Shown here piece after piece: positions 24,076 to 37,316 of a stretch of 64,000 nucleotides of DNA. Positions within the stretch are counted from its first letter, which is position 1. Each line of letters opens with the position of its first letter. The stretch is from positions 62,001 to 126,000 of the forward strand of contig JAQSEB010000151.1 in the NCBI GenBank assembly GCA_030063045.1, given 5' to 3'. This DNA comes from Pratylenchus scribneri. Lineage: Eukaryota; Nematoda; Chromadorea; Rhabditida; Pratylenchidae. Below the pieces are notes generated by a model. That model saw nothing but the letters and a program-made list of their open reading frames with translations, ran no database searches and was not told the DNA's origin. A program made the position numbers and the translations under genes.

Positions 24076-26790
24076 CATCTAGATAATTCATTTACGCCAA
24101 CATAATTTGTTATCAAAAGCAAATTTCCCTTTAAGTCATTTTCCTTTTCATTTTGAATACTTCGCTAAAAATTAAAATTAAGATAATTTTTTAAATAATA
24201 AAATTTTACATTGTATTTTTGTTTATGTTTGAAATAATCTTTGTACATTGTCTCACTTGCTTCATTCATTTTATCTTCAACATTGATTATCACATTGGGA
24301 TTAACTTGTTTATCTTTTTTCGGTTGCAAACCAACCAACCATACAACACATTTAAATTTGCTTAAATTATTTTTAAAATATTAAAAAATTAAGAATTTTT
24401 ACTGAATATCTGAATTTGAATATTTTTTGCGTTTTATCAAACATCCTTTACGACTTCCGGCCTCAATTATATGATACCAATCAATCTCTTCAGGCAATAT
24501 TTTTCCAATTACATTTGGAATAAAATCGTGCAATTTCAATGAGGCAATTGCACAGAAATCATCGCCCAAGCCTTTTTGAATTTTAGTCAAACAATTGACA
24601 ATGAGATAATGTTGATACTAAATATAAAAATTGAATATTAAGCAAATATTCTTTTTCATATCCCATCCCAACAAAATTATCCGCGTCCTATAACCATTTA
24701 TAATTCCCATTAATTTTTTTGTCAGTCTCTAATCAAAAAATTTTACGCGTTCGAAAAATTATTATAATTTTTTGAATTTTGCAATATTTTTTTAAACAAA
24801 AAGTTTTTTTTGCCTAGCAAAATGAACTTATTTTTGAGGAAAATTTGATGTAAAAAAAGTTTTTCGTAAAACTTTTTAGGGATTATAGTTAGGGTTAAAG
24901 TTAGGTTAGTGGTGCAATAGGATTAGGTGTTTGGCCATGAATTTGTTGAGTTACGGTCATTTTTGTGATAATGAGTTTTTTTTGCAATAACTCTGTAGCT
25001 AATGAGCCAATTTAAATGATCTAAAATGCAGATAATAGCTTTTTTCCTAGGCTATCGAATGACATATTGAACCCTTTATGTAACCCGACCCTAAAAATTT
25101 TTTTATAGAAATTCAATTTTGCACCAAATTTCCCTCAAAATGAAGCCCATTTAAACTCGCAAAAAACCGCACTTTTTTAATTCGCTTAGCTTAAGTTTAG
25201 GGTTAAAACTTTTCTTTCAGAGCAGATGGGACAATTTTCATAAATTTATTAAAAATTTTTAATGATGGGAAGCAAAATGTTGATTGGATGCATAAAAATT
25301 TATGCGAATCAAGAACAATTTTTCGGCTCTACCTTTTTTGCTAAATCATGTCCTCGCATAAAATCTGCCCATTCCTCTCCGACTTCCTTTCTTCCTTCAC
25401 GTATCTCTCGTATTTGCTTTAGTCCTTTAATAATTTAAAGAGAATATTATCATTTTCATATAATACCTTCACTCATGATTGTATCCATAATTGTTTTAGT
25501 ATTTTCGTCAACATCAGATGCTTTATTGCTTTCAACGAAGCCAGGTGAAATAATCGGCATTAAATTTTTATTTTTATCCATATTATACCATAATAGGGCA
25601 CCATTCTGCGATCTATCATACGTTAATTCAGATTGTTGTAAAAGCTGAACCGGCATTGGCCATGGCCTTTATTTAAAATATAATCTGATTAAAATTTTAT
25701 TTAAAAATTTTCTAACCAAAAAATAAAAGTTGTAAAGAAGTGTTCAATAAGGAAAGACACCGATGCTGTTGGATAGCGCAAATAAATTTTTGTCATTAAT
25801 ATATTCATATGTACACCCTTGAAAAAGCCAAGTTTTGGTCCATAAATATTGTTACCTTAATTTATTGATTTTTAATTCATTTTAATAAAAATGATCAATG
25901 ATCACGTTTAGCCCAAAGTTTCAATGCTGCGCATGCAATTCGGAAGTTTTTACCATTATTGGGGAATAATTCAAGCATTCGAATGTTATCTCTAATCCCT
26001 GAATTTTTATATATAAATAAAATAATGTTTAGAAATTTTTTACCTAATAGCGACAAATAGCTCTTTCTTCTTTCAGACAATGCATATAATTTTACTAGAA
26101 TGTCATCTATTTGTTTACTTGTGACTTTTTTGCTTGTTAAAATTTGAAAATCGTTTTTCACAGGTTCAAAATTATCACTGAGAGTGAACATTTTTTCATT
26201 AACAGGAATAGTGGCGAAAAGGAAGTCCACTATTATTTTATATTTGCATTCATTAAAACTCTTTGATTCATAATTTTCATCTTCACAAAAAAATGCTTTT
26301 ACAAATTCCATTGGACCTGGAATTCGAACCGCTGAAATCACACGGCTCATCTGAAATAATTTTCCGCAAATTTATAAATTTTTATTGTCTGAATTACTTT
26401 GCACAATTTGCATATAAATAATTGATCATTTTCGCATATTCTTTCTCTCTTCATCTTCTTATGTTCATCTAAATCCTTTTCTACAATAATGCATTCCGCT
26501 TGTTGATTATAATCATAAATTTGTACATCATATGTCACCACAATTGTGTCCATATCAGAGCGTGGTGTCATTGTGCCCATCAGATGCGAACCAGTAAATA
26601 ATATTTCCGCAGTAGAATGCTAAATAATTCCTTTATTTTTAATTATATTACTCAATACTTAGTCAATACCCATTCTTTGACAAATTTTATAATCCTTTCT
26701 TTTGTTTCCATATTTTTGCATCCATAAATATTTTATGTGTTTACCCTGATCAATATCCTTAACATCAACAAATTTAATTTCTTCAATTAA
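24076..26790 (-). CDS. Poly(A) polymerase-like core and RNA-binding exons
   Basis: Exons joined by phase are 26790-26745, 26698-26670, 26619-26398, 26350-26044, 25998-25906, 25855-25717, 25666-25467, 25424-25333, 24617-24403, 24360-24210 and 24164-24076. Family signposts of canonical nuclear poly(A) polymerase appear in order: RIIKFVKEW; FTGSHLMGTMTPRSDMDTIV with the Gly-Ser and catalytic Asp-x-Asp; a third acidic site in YKIIVDFLFAT; IRDNIRMLELFPN; ALKLWAKR; NIYGPKLGFFKGV; WPWPMPVQLL; LMPIISPGFVESN; and WLVGLQP in the C-terminal RNA-binding-like part. Such enzymes add poly(A) to RNA 3' ends, using metal ions held by the three Asp residues, normally in the nucleus. All catalytic residues appear intact, so it may be active. 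The final donor (GTAAGT) at 24075 shows that the 3' end lies further downstream or was lost to the MITE at 23.3-23.9 kb. Confidence 0.85.
24640..25320. other. Large intron of the polymerase-like gene
   Basis: This lies between the exons ending at 25333 and starting at 24617. It contains partly complementary stretches (ACTTATTTTTGAGGAAAATTTG against CAAATTTCCCTCAAAATGAAG) and GTTAGGGTTAAAG words, suggesting an old inserted element. No exon seen. Confidence 0.5.
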
Positions 26791-26951
26791 CTGAAAAGGG
26801 GAATATGATTTTGTTGGTTCTTTCCCATTATCTGTGGGGCATAGGCTATTTTTAAGGAGGCGCCCCCTACACAATGACTTTGTCCGATTGCCCCTTAAAT
26901 AATGGGAAAGTAAAAGTGCCGGATTTAATTTAAAATTTTATTTAATGATAC

Positions 26952-29900
26952 TTTTTCAGTTAAATTTTCTTCCTTCTTTTCTTGGTCATCAAAATATAAT
27001 TGTTGTAAATATTCGGCCAAATCAAAAAATTCCTTTTCCGTTTCTTTTTCTTTTATTTGTCTCTTTTCTTTTATCCCTCGCTCTTTGTACAATTCATGGT
27101 CTATAAAATTGTTTATTTAATTATTTGTTATTCAATTTTTAATTTAGATACCAAGTTTTATTTGCCCTAAAATAGTTTTCCATATTTGAATTTGCCCATC
27201 AAATTTCGTTCCTTCCAAATTAAGTGCATTTAAAATTCCATTTATATCTTTGCTTTCCAATTCCACCTCTTTCCATTTCTGAGTAATCCATGCAAATCTG
27301 AATGCGTGTAAATTCTTCCTCATTTTCTTAATTTTCTTCATATTATCAACGATTTTATTCTCTTCCACATTTTTAATAGGCTTTTTCAGGGCAATTTCAA
27401 TTCTCCTTAATAAATTATAGAGATATTTTTCCAATTCATTGATGTCTTCATATTCGTTTATTTTAATTCCATCTACTTTATTTCGAATTTCTCCAAACTC
27501 AATTTCATTTAAATTCAATAAATTTTTGTAAATTTCATCTATAGTGAATAAATTTTTGTGAATTTCCAATGCCTTCAATCGTTGGCCAATTTCAAATGAG
27601 AATACTAATATATCCATGAATCGAAGTTTTTCTTGATGTTGTTCATGATTATCAATATCTATCATTAATTCTTTGTAATGCATGTCTAGTGTATTGAATT
27701 CCATCAAATCTAAAATAACATTTTAATTGGATGGTAAAAAAATAATTTATCCGTAAAATCATTGAATTTATTCAAAATTTTTGGTGTTCAATAATTAATA
27801 TTTTTTGATGCAATAAAATTTGGACAAATTAATCTCATTTTCCCACATACAGCCCTTTATTTTAACCCTAAATTAAATCCTAAATAGGAAATTAAAACTC
27901 CAAACTTATTATCTGCCATGGCATATTTATATGGCATCAACTTTTGGATAAATTCAATCAATGATTTTATGGTTAAAATATTTTTCTCAATTTTAATATT
28001 TTCTCAAATTTTTACCTGCAAATTTATATTTTTTCAAAATATTTAATTTTGTAATCTGATTCTGTTTCCCTCTGTGTTGACTTTGATTTCCACCGCTTCC
28101 TAGGAATCCAGTGATTTCCGGTAATTGCTCATTTCTTTGTTTTTTCGTTTCTTTTCTCTTCCCTCCCGTAGCAGATGATGGTTTCTCTTCCCTCTCATCC
28201 GGCTCTTTTTCTGTTGCAGGAATTACTTTTGAATTTTCATTTTCATGTTTTTGCTTATTAGTACTTTCGCTTCGTTTCATCGCAATTTCATCATCTGCTA
28301 CTACTGTCGAAGTAATTTCTTTCTCTTCTTTAGACGATTTTGTCATTTCATTTCCTTTTCCATCATCTGCCAAAGGCAGATTTCCATCTTTTATTTTTTC
28401 AGTTATCTTTTTTTGCGATGATTTTTTTGGTTTATTAGCCTTTTTTTGCGGCGATTTACTTTGCTTCTTTGCCGTTTTTTGTGATGAATTTGCTGGTTTT
28501 TTTTGGTCTTGTTCCTTTTCGATATCTTTGACCAGTGAATCCACGGATTTATCTCCATTTAATGAATCTTCATTATCCTCATGAAAATCCAGCCCAAGTT
28601 TCTTATACAAAAAGTGAATATTCTTTTTATCAAGAATTTCATAAATTCGTTCTCTTTGTTGGGGATGCTTGTGTAAATCTGGAAATGTCCATTTAATTAA
28701 ATTAAAATAAAAAAATTCAAGTTAGGCCAAAATGCTGAAAATAGTAAAATATCCTAATATACTTAACGAGTTCTCGACCGAACGCATCTCTGTCCGAAAT
28801 ATTCTGTCTAAATTTTCGCTTTTTTGGCGTTTTGTATTTTTTAAATTTTTAAGATTATTTATCCAAAAATTAATAATAGAGTGAAGAAATAAAGAAAAAT
28901 AGTTTTTAGACATAAAGAATAAAGAAATAAATGACAAAATATTTTTATAATGAAAGTAAACAATTTTAAAAATAAATTTAAAAAGGAAAAGTAATTATAA
29001 ACTTAGTATTTATCAATTATTAATGAGTTAATTAAGTAAAATAAGCAACCGTGCGCTCTCTTAAACTTTTTATTCATTGAAATCAGATTAGAATGGGAAG
29101 AAAAAACGGGAATGAGTTGAAATAATGAGAAATGAGATAAAGCATAGAATTAGTCTCAAGAATAGGGGCGAAATTTGTTACAAATTAATAGGAAAATGAC
29201 GGGAATTGTCCCGGAATATTCGAGTATGATGTGAAAATCCTTAGAAATGTAAAAAATTAAAGAAATTATCGAGAATGAAAGTTAAGATACCGGGAATTCT
29301 TGAGAATGAATATAAAATGCCGAGCATAAAAAATCCAGAATTGTAAGATTGATTAGAAATATGTCGGGAATTATATAGAATGAGGTGTAAACTAAAATAA
29401 TAGTAATTTATCGAGAATGAAAGGTAAAAAGCCGGGAATGGTCGAGAATGATGCATAAAAAGCCGGGAATGGTCGAGAATGATGCATAAAAAGCCGGGAA
29501 TGGTCGAGAATGATGCATTAAAAAGCCGGGAATGGTCGAGAATGATGCATAAAAAGCCGGGAATGGTCGAGAATGATGCATTAAAAAGCCGGGAATGGTC
29601 GAGAATGATGCATTAAAAAGCCGGGAATGGTCGAGAATGATGCATTAAAAGCCGGGAATAGTCGAGAATGATGCATTAAAAAGCCGGGAATGGTCGAGAA
29701 TGATGCATTAAAAAGCCGGGAATGGTCGAGAATGATGCATTAAAAAGCCGGGAATGGTCGAGAATGATGCATTAAAAGCCGGGAATAGTCGAGAATGATG
29801 CATTAAAAAGCCGGGAATGGTCGAGAATGATGCATTAAAAAGCCGGGAATGGTCGAGAATGATGCATTAAAAGCCGGGAATAGTCGAGAATGAAAGGAAT

Positions 29901-32900
29901 AAAGCCAGAAATATTCGAGAATGACGAAGAAAAAGCACAAATTATTTGGGAAGCAATATTCCAAAATGTTTGGATGAAAACAAAAACATAGTTTAGGAAA
30001 ACAAAAACCCAAAATGTTTTGATGAAAACAAAAACACAAATTTATTCACAAAAACGAACATGCATTCTCTTAAAGTTTAAATATAATTAAAAATATTACA
30101 ATAGTATATAGGATTTTTAAATATTTTTATTCAATGATGTTTTACAAGCGCTCGGGAGCCGCGAAGCGGCGACCGAGCGCTTGTTTTAGTGTCTAAAATA
30201 TTTTTAAAGAATTTTTTCATCTTAATATGGTCCAAGATAGGTTTTTATGAGTAACTTTGGATTAGAGTTAGATTTAGATTATTAAATTAAAAAAATTTTA
30301 AAAAGTTAAATTTGACAAAGTTTTATGGTCTCAGAAATTTCACCATTGCCATAATAATAAAGTCTTCTTCATAATATTCTAATTAAGATGGGCACTGAAA
30401 ATTTTACAATTTTCTTAAAAAATAAAAATTTTTTGATAGTTTAATAAGATAATTAATTACCATGAAATAATTGATAAAAATTTAACTCTTCATCATTCTT
30501 TTTGTTTTTAAATTTATCTTGCCCAGCAATTTTTTTCAATATATCAACATGAATTGCTTGTAAATTCTGCGACAAAATTGGTTCTTCAATTAATTTATTC
30601 TCTCCTTTTTCTTCTTTCACTTCATTTAGAAATTTTTCCGCCAATTGTTCTGGTTTTTGTTTTTGACCTTTTTTGTTATTTTCATTTATAAAGGCAGCAA
30701 TTTTTTCCGACATTATTATGACTTCATTGGCAATACTTCCAACTTCTTCTTGACGTAAATATAAATGGTCTGCCCAATAGCGGAAATCACAACGCCAATT
30801 TTCAATCAAAATTTCGAAAGAATCTAGTTTGCCAACCTCTGTTTCAATCCATTTTGCAAAAGCATATATGTTAGCGGCAATTTTATTTACATAATGATGG
30901 AATGGGGAATTATCGTTTATAAATGCCGCATAAAAAGTCCGTAATTTTTTTTGCGCATTTGAATCAGTGAAATCTTTAAAAAAAAATTCCATTAACGGGA
31001 CACATAATAAATTCAGTTTTTATTTAGAATACTATAAAAATTTTTGATATCTAAGGCGAATTCCTTTCCTAATAAATTTTTAATTTTGTTTGTGAGTGAC
31101 AAGTTACTATTTTAAAAAATCTCTTATTTAAAAAAAAAATATCCGAGCCTTCGCAAAATTCAGTTTTCCAAAAATCTGCATCGAAAATTTTTCGATGTAA
31201 ATGTCCGCTTTTCTTAAAAAATTCTTGTAAAAAAAGATCCATCTTCTCTTATAGTAAAAAAAGAAAAATTTTTTATTATATATTCCATTAAAAAATATCA
31301 TAAATTCTTTCTAATAATCTAAGGGAAATTATTAGAGTGAGTAAGAATTTTTTATAAAAAAAAGGACGATTAATTTTCAATTCTGCTCTAGACTAGAGAG
31401 CGAAATTATTAGATGGGGGTATTAAAAAGGTGGTCCGACAATTCGGCAGTGCGACAATTCGGCAGTGAGACAATTCGGCAGTGCGACAATTCGGCAGTGA
31501 GACAATTCGGCAGTGCGACAATTCGGCAGTGAGACAATTCGGCAGTACGAAAATTTGTGACAATTCGGCAGTACGAAAATTTGCGACAATTCGGCAGTGA
31601 TTTTTTTCGTAAAAAAATATGTAATTAGGGGCATTCGATGGTGGGGAATCCGAATATCGTATTAATTTTTTAATAAAATAATTTTTTAAACCGTTTTCGG
31701 TATACAAACCGGTTTGAAAAAATTTGAACTTAAGTATTTTGGGTCATATTATATATCATTCAACGCGTCTTGACGAGCTGATCACGAATCTGCCATTGTT
31801 TTCGCATAAAACCCAAAAATAAAAAAGTTATGACCATTTTAGTCATGAAGTAAGAACTTTATGCAAATTTAATGTCATAACTTTTTTATTTTTGGGTTTT
31901 ATGCGAAAACAATGGCAGATTCGTGATCAGCTCGTCAAGACGCGTTGAATGATATATAATATGACCCAAAATACTTAAGTTCAAATTTTTTCAAACCGGT
32001 TTGTATACCGAAAACGGTTTAAAAAATTATTTTATTAAAAAACTAATACGATATTCGGATTCCCCACCATCGAATGCCTCTAATTACATATAATTACATA
32101 TTTTTTTACAAAAAAATCACTGCCGAATTGTCGCAAATTTTCGTACTGCCGAATTGTCTCACTGCCGAATTGTCGCACTGCCAAATTGTCATGGAACCAT
32201 TAAAAAGAAAATATTTTTCAAAAATTACAACAATAATTTTGCAATTAATTTAAACATTCATATTGTTGATCCAATCTCATTAGTATGCCTAAACCACAAT
32301 TTGCGTAAATTAACAGGGCCGCCAATGAATTCACCAAGTCTATAAATTGAGCCACGCAAATTCTTTAATACTTCTTGCATTTCTCCATCGCCTTCAATGA
32401 AAGTGTCAATATTATTTAAATGTGTTAGTGCCAAAATGATTCGTTGCCTTAAATAATTGTTAATAAAATAAAACGGATAATAATAATTTAATATGTTACG
32501 GTAAATATTGAAATAGTTAATTCAGTTATAGTATTGGTAAATTCGATTTTTATTTTTCATATAGATTTAAGAATAGTTTCAATCATTTTGGAATGGTAAA
32601 TTTGGTTTTTCAAATTTCACTTTCATATCAGTAAAAGTTATTTGAAAAAGCTAAATCACTGTTTAGACATAAACTGATAATGTACTAATAATACTAATAA
32701 AAAAGGGAGGCAGAATAATGAATTTTCAGGTATCCTCCTCGGCGCTAGGTCGATTCCATAATTGTGCAAGTATGGGCGATACGACAAATTCTGCAAATAT
32801 AAGTTTTTGACTTCTAATAAACAGAAAACGGTTTTAGACCCTAGAAAATTTATACCATTTTGTAGATCTCATCGAGACGCATCGAATGGTATATAAAATG

Positions 32901-35900
32901 TCTGGTTTTGATCCAAAATTAAAATGTTTTAAACCAAAAATATAAAAAATGGTTTAAACGGTTTAACACTTTATCTTTTGGAATATTTATATACCATTCG
33001 ATGCGTCTCGATGAGATTTACAAAATAGTATAAGGTTTCTATAGTCTAAAACCTATTGCTGATTTATTAGAAGTCAAAAACTTATATTTACAGAATTTGG
33101 AATCGCCCTTGTTTGCATAGCCCTTTTGTCTTTTGTGGAAGACCCCGGACGATCCTCCCCCCCCCCCCCCCACCATAGAAATTTTTCCCTTTCACCATTA
33201 AGTGATTGACGCTGAAATTTCAAGAGATTTTAAACCAATTTAATACTTTTAAGCTTTAATTGTGTTCTAAGATTTTTATAAATTTTAATTAATGTAATAA
33301 ATTATCAGTTCCTACTTTTTATAAACAATCAACCACACCTTTCCAAGGTGGTTTCCATCTCCTCTTCCGAACAATTCATGAATTCATCAATAGTTTTTGT
33401 ATAAAAACTTTCAGCTTTGATCATTGTAAATTCGTGTTTAGCTTGATTGATCTCATGGAATTTTAGTAAAACACAAATGCCATTATTCAGCACATTTTGT
33501 TCCTCTTCTTGAGTTTGTTCCTCAATAGTGAGCGGAATTAATTGCTCATGAATTCGTGCAATAATTTCGTCGAATTTTTTATCATTGTAGTCATTACTCT
33601 TTGAAAGCACATTATTCAATAACAAATTCAACGCTAAACGCAGCTCATAACGCTTAGGAGTTATGCCTTTTATTGCACTTAAAAAAGATTAATGTTTAAA
33701 TATGATGAGGGAAACTTATTTAAAATTGAAATTAAAAATCATATTATTTTAAAATAGGCGAATAAAAAAAAATAATGAAAAAAAATAATTATAATTTTGT
33801 GTCCTATATTTAAATTTTAAAACATTTAAATCAATAGAGACCTATGTTCCAATTTGGCACCATTTATGGACAGAAAAAATTTTGAAGATTTTTAATATCA
33901 AATTAAAGAGCATTGCAGATTCATGGCTATATATTATATTATATAGTATTATAATATTAAGTTTATCTAAATTAATAATTGATGAATTTTTGAACAAAAT
34001 ACTATTGAAAATTTCTTTAATCTGTGCTAAAGATAATTTTAAATATTATTTTAGGTACAAATTCATCAATTCTGAAATAATTTAAATAAAATTAATATCA
34101 TTAAATAGCTAAAAATCTAAATTTTAATTTGATAATAAAATTATTAAATTCGGTCCTTTATGATGATGAGCTATTAAAATCACGAGTCACGACGATCTCC
34201 GTGAATAGAGGCTGTCCTAATTTATTGTGTATTTTAATTTATTATTATTTTTTGTGAAATTAGAGAATAAAATTCTAATTTGATTCAAAATTATTTGCTT
34301 ATAAAACAATTCAAATCATTGTCAAAAAAATTCGTAGTAATCTAAATTTATCAATATAAAATTTTGTATATCTATTTGAACTATTTAACTAATTTTCGGC
34401 CAATTCAAAAAATCATTTTAATAAATAATTAAAGATAAATAATATTTTTTTATTAATCATTATAATTATTTATAATTATTTTATAAATTAATTATTAAAT
34501 AATATATTTTGAAAATGAAAGCTACCGCTTCATGCATTCAAGTGCAAACAATCCGAATATTTTATCTTTAAAATATTATTTAGAATTATAGAATTTATTA
34601 ATAAACACATGTTAGTATAAAGAAAAATATGGAAAATACTAAATTCGGTAATTTACCAGAAGCTGGTTTGATAAATTTAAAAATCTCATTTTATAGAATT
34701 TGTAATGACTTTTAAGAATATACTCATTCTATTCAGCTTGTTCGATTTAATCTATAAATTTATTCCGGTATTAGATTATTTTAGAGAGATGAATTGTTTT
34801 CTATACCCAAATTGTTTTGGTTTACTATCTTATGTATACAAAGTTAAATGTAGGACTAGGGTTGGGCGGTACCGCAGTACCGGTCGGTACTGGTACCTAA
34901 GTACCGGGGGTTGGCCAGTACCGGTACCGATTTTGCGAGAACCGGAACCGACCCCGGTACTACCGGTACCGTTTTTTCAACTCGGTACTAGTCGGTACTG
35001 ACAAGCACCCCCTAAAATGGCATTTTTGGCCAAATTTTTATTTTTTTTTCTTCAAAATGACTAAAATATTTGAGATTGATTTTAGAAAATGCATTGGATT
35101 TTTTAAAATACTTTTTAATTTTTGAAAGAAAAAAATTTCTTTTTTAATTTTTTTTTCGATTTTTTGACGTTTTTTAGCCCAGTACCGTCAGTACCGACTA
35201 GTACCGGTACCGACTAGCGAAAAGTACCGGTACCGGGTACCGACCCCAAACCCAGAACCGGTACCGAGTACCGACTACGCCGGAATCGGCAAGTACCGGT
35301 ACCGATTTTGGACGAAAGTACCGGTACCGCCCAACCCTATGTAGGACTGAAATCGAAATTTCACACCTAAATAAATAATGCAGAATTTTTGAGAAAATTC
35401 TCAAATTTCATCAATCGTCACTCTAAATTATAGTCAATTTATTAATATCTTTTATACTAATTTATAGTTTTTTATTTCTTATAATTTTTACCTAATTTCA
35501 TTATGGCGGGTGCTGCCAATTCTAAATGATAAAATCCATCAAAACCAATAAGATCATAAATTTGCAGCTTTAATTCCAAAAGATTTTCCGGTTTCCATTT
35601 GTGAATTTGTTCAATGAACTGCAGAGAATTGCTCAACAACCATTTCAGGCACCAATAATTAGATTGTTTCAATTGAGTTGGCAATGTATAGAATGAGGCA
35701 AAATGTTCGGATTCATGTTTTGTGCAATCGGATTTTTCCAAATTTAATATTTCCAAAATAACGTCATTGCATTCATCCCACTAAAATTTAAAATGAGGAA
35801 ATTTTAATTTACTTAAATAATAATAAAATACATCAAAAAATTAAAATATTCTTTTTCTTAAGAATTGCCTTGGTATTTAAATGTATTTAAATATGAAATA

Positions 35901-37260
35901 AACATTGCCCACAAATATAACTGGAACAAAATAGTTCACGCTTAAGATAAGGCTGAGGTGATTGAGTCCTGATTCGGGTAATGCTTTAAGCATAATTACA
36001 AAGTAAAAAATGATTTGGCATAATTTTATAGTTTCAAAAATGTTAATTTTTCTTTTTTCGTTTAAAAATTATGGGTAAAGTAATTGAATAATAATAACAA
36101 ATTTTTATTGACAGTACCAAAAAAACGTTAAAATTTCCAAATACACAAACCTCTGGATCAATCCAATAGAAATGTCGCATTCTGAATTTGAAATATTCAT
36201 TCCATTTCTTATTCTCTGCTAAAATATTGTCGCGCTTCAGCCTATTAAGAAATTTATAAAAGCGACAAGCTTCTTCCTTGACGTCTTCTTTTTCGAGAGA
36301 TTTAACCATCAATGAATTCAAATGTGAATATTCTTCTTTTCTCTTTTCAAAATGTTGTGCAAATTTTTTGCTTTCGAAATTGCTTTTGTATTTGTCATCA
36401 AATTGCGAAAGAATTGAACCACTGAGATGCTTATAATGGAAAAACCCTGAAAACAAATTGATTGAAATATCTATAAAATTATATCCTTAAGTTAAATATA
36501 TCATTATATAATTTAGGGATACCAAAATTTACCAAAAAATCTTCGTGTGGTAAAATAATTTTGATACTTCGAAATTTCGCAAATCTGTGCATTTCCAATT
36601 TATTAAAAATTTATTGGAAATTGTATAAAACATATTGTAAACTTATTCAACTCATAAAATATGTTTTGAATTGTAAAATTTTAAATACATATTGCAATAA
36701 TTTAGTATACTGTTCATAACTTAAAAACATGTTTTAAAATATTTTTTAATCGGAAAAAATTTTACTTGAAATTCTATTCAATAAATTTTAATTTAATACA
36801 TTTTTCTTTTTCAAAAATTCATAAGACAAATAGGCTTCAAATAGAGAATTTACGGTACTAGCAAAATCGTTCTGCAACTTTTTAAAATTCAAAATACATT
36901 TCCAAAGTATTTAAATTGTGGAAAATAAAATTGATCAATGATATAATTTTATTAAATGAATTGCCATATTTTTCCATTTCTACTTTTTATATATAAATAT
37001 TTTAAGGAAAAGCTACAGAATCTAAATTAAATTTAACTCTGTACCATTAACCCTGGACTCAAAGAAAATTAGTTTGTGAAACAAATTCAATATGATTGAA
37101 TTTATGTTTAAATTTATAAAAAAAAAGTTGAAATAATTTTAATTTTTAAATAAATTTATAAAGTAACCTGTATATAATTCCAGTTCAATCTGCTCAAATT
37201 TTGGCTCGAATAGTGAAAGTGACATAAGTGTCTCTAATTTTTTAACTTCCTCCTTATAAT
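26952..37260 (-). CDS. Scaffold exons upstream of, and in frame with, the poly(A) polymerase-like core
   Basis: Exons read on the minus strand are 37260-37168, 36446-36151, 35780-35492, 33677-33339, 32447 to about 32315, 30973-30461, 28678-28016, 27709-27153 and 27100-26952. Most neighbouring junctions agree in phase, and the last joins phase 0 to the polymerase exon at 26790. The product is strongly helical and unrecognised, with recurrent LxxLxxxI spacing. The 28678 exon starts DLHKHPQQRERIYEILDKKN and turns into a Lys/Ser/Pro-rich linker (SPQKKANKPKKSSQKK) that could carry nuclear localisation. Seven of the nine exons (all but the last two) have a counterpart in the same order at 48.8-41.0 kb. 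Joins between 35492 and 33677 and between 32315 and 30973 are not settled, the second because a 769 bp MITE lies in that intron. No start codon was found. Confidence 0.6.
28720..30455. repeat. Intron with 31/32-bp minisatellite (main array about 29430-29890)
   Basis: The array consists of about 14 direct copies of GCCGGGAATGGTCGAGAATG plus ATGCATTAAAAA, with single-base length variation (31 or 32) and a few A-for-G variants. Degenerate relatives (CGGGAAT, GAGAATGA) extend to about 29100 on the left and 29960 on the right. No coding value; this lies in the intron between scaffold exons 30461 and 28678. Confidence 0.9.
30145..30183. repeat. GC-rich hairpin, copy D (different sequence)
   Basis: CAAGCGCTCGG and CCGAGCGCTTG enclose GCCGCGAAGCGGC, giving two stacked stems in AT-rich surroundings. 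It is similar in style to, but not the same sequence as, the CTAGCTC hairpins. Confidence 0.65.
31430..32198. mobile_element. Long palindromic element with iterated GACAATTCGGCAGT subterminal repeats
   Basis: Nearly the whole 769 bases fold into one hairpin: the left arm to about 31835 mirrors the right arm from about 31875. The left end has eight or more copies of GACAATTCGGCAGT in tandem; the right end has about four in inverse form. It is flanked by ATTAAAAAG on both sides (31421-31429, 32199-32207), a 9-base target duplication as seen with Mutator-type elements. The inner part carries the shared core CAACGCGTCTTGACGAGCTG. Confidence 0.85.
32740..33165. mobile_element. Palindromic MITE with the CGATGCGTCTCGATGAG core
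   Basis: Arms at about 32750-32900 and 32988-33110 pair over most of their length (TATACCATTTTGTAGATCTC and ATATACCATTCGATGCGTCT or complements). A C16 homopolymer follows at the right. It lies in the intron between scaffold exons 33339 and 32447. Confidence 0.75.
34858..35338. mobile_element. MITE rich in GGTACC, with perfect 10-bp target duplication
   Basis: Ends are AGGGTTGGGCGGTACCG and its exact complement. ATGTAGGACT flanks it on both sides (34848-34857, 35339-35348). Both halves are filled with CCGGTACCG/AGTACCGGTACC repeats; the centre is AT-rich. The 481 bases have no coding value; the short Arg/Tyr-rich open frames here are repeats of the palindrome. Confidence 0.9.
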
Positions 37261-37316
37261 CTATAAAAAATTATACCAGCATGTTCAAAAATAAAATAAC
37301 CTTTTAAAGGCCATTC

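Noticed and set aside
28111..28584. Plus-strand Phe/Ser-rich frame
   Set aside because: Antisense to the Lys/Ser-rich linker exon 28678-28016, which has good splice sites and a paralogue at 41 kb.
29430..29890. CRISPR-like array
   Set aside because: Units are directly adjacent 31/32-base repeats with no unique spacers; the genome is eukaryotic.
31393..31707. Cys/Leu-rich repetitive frames at the GACAATTCGG repeats
   Set aside because: They are translations of transposon subterminal repeats inside a palindrome.
34705..35404. Arg/Tyr/Pro-rich frames on both strands
   Set aside because: They fall in the GGTACC-rich MITE with a clear target duplication.
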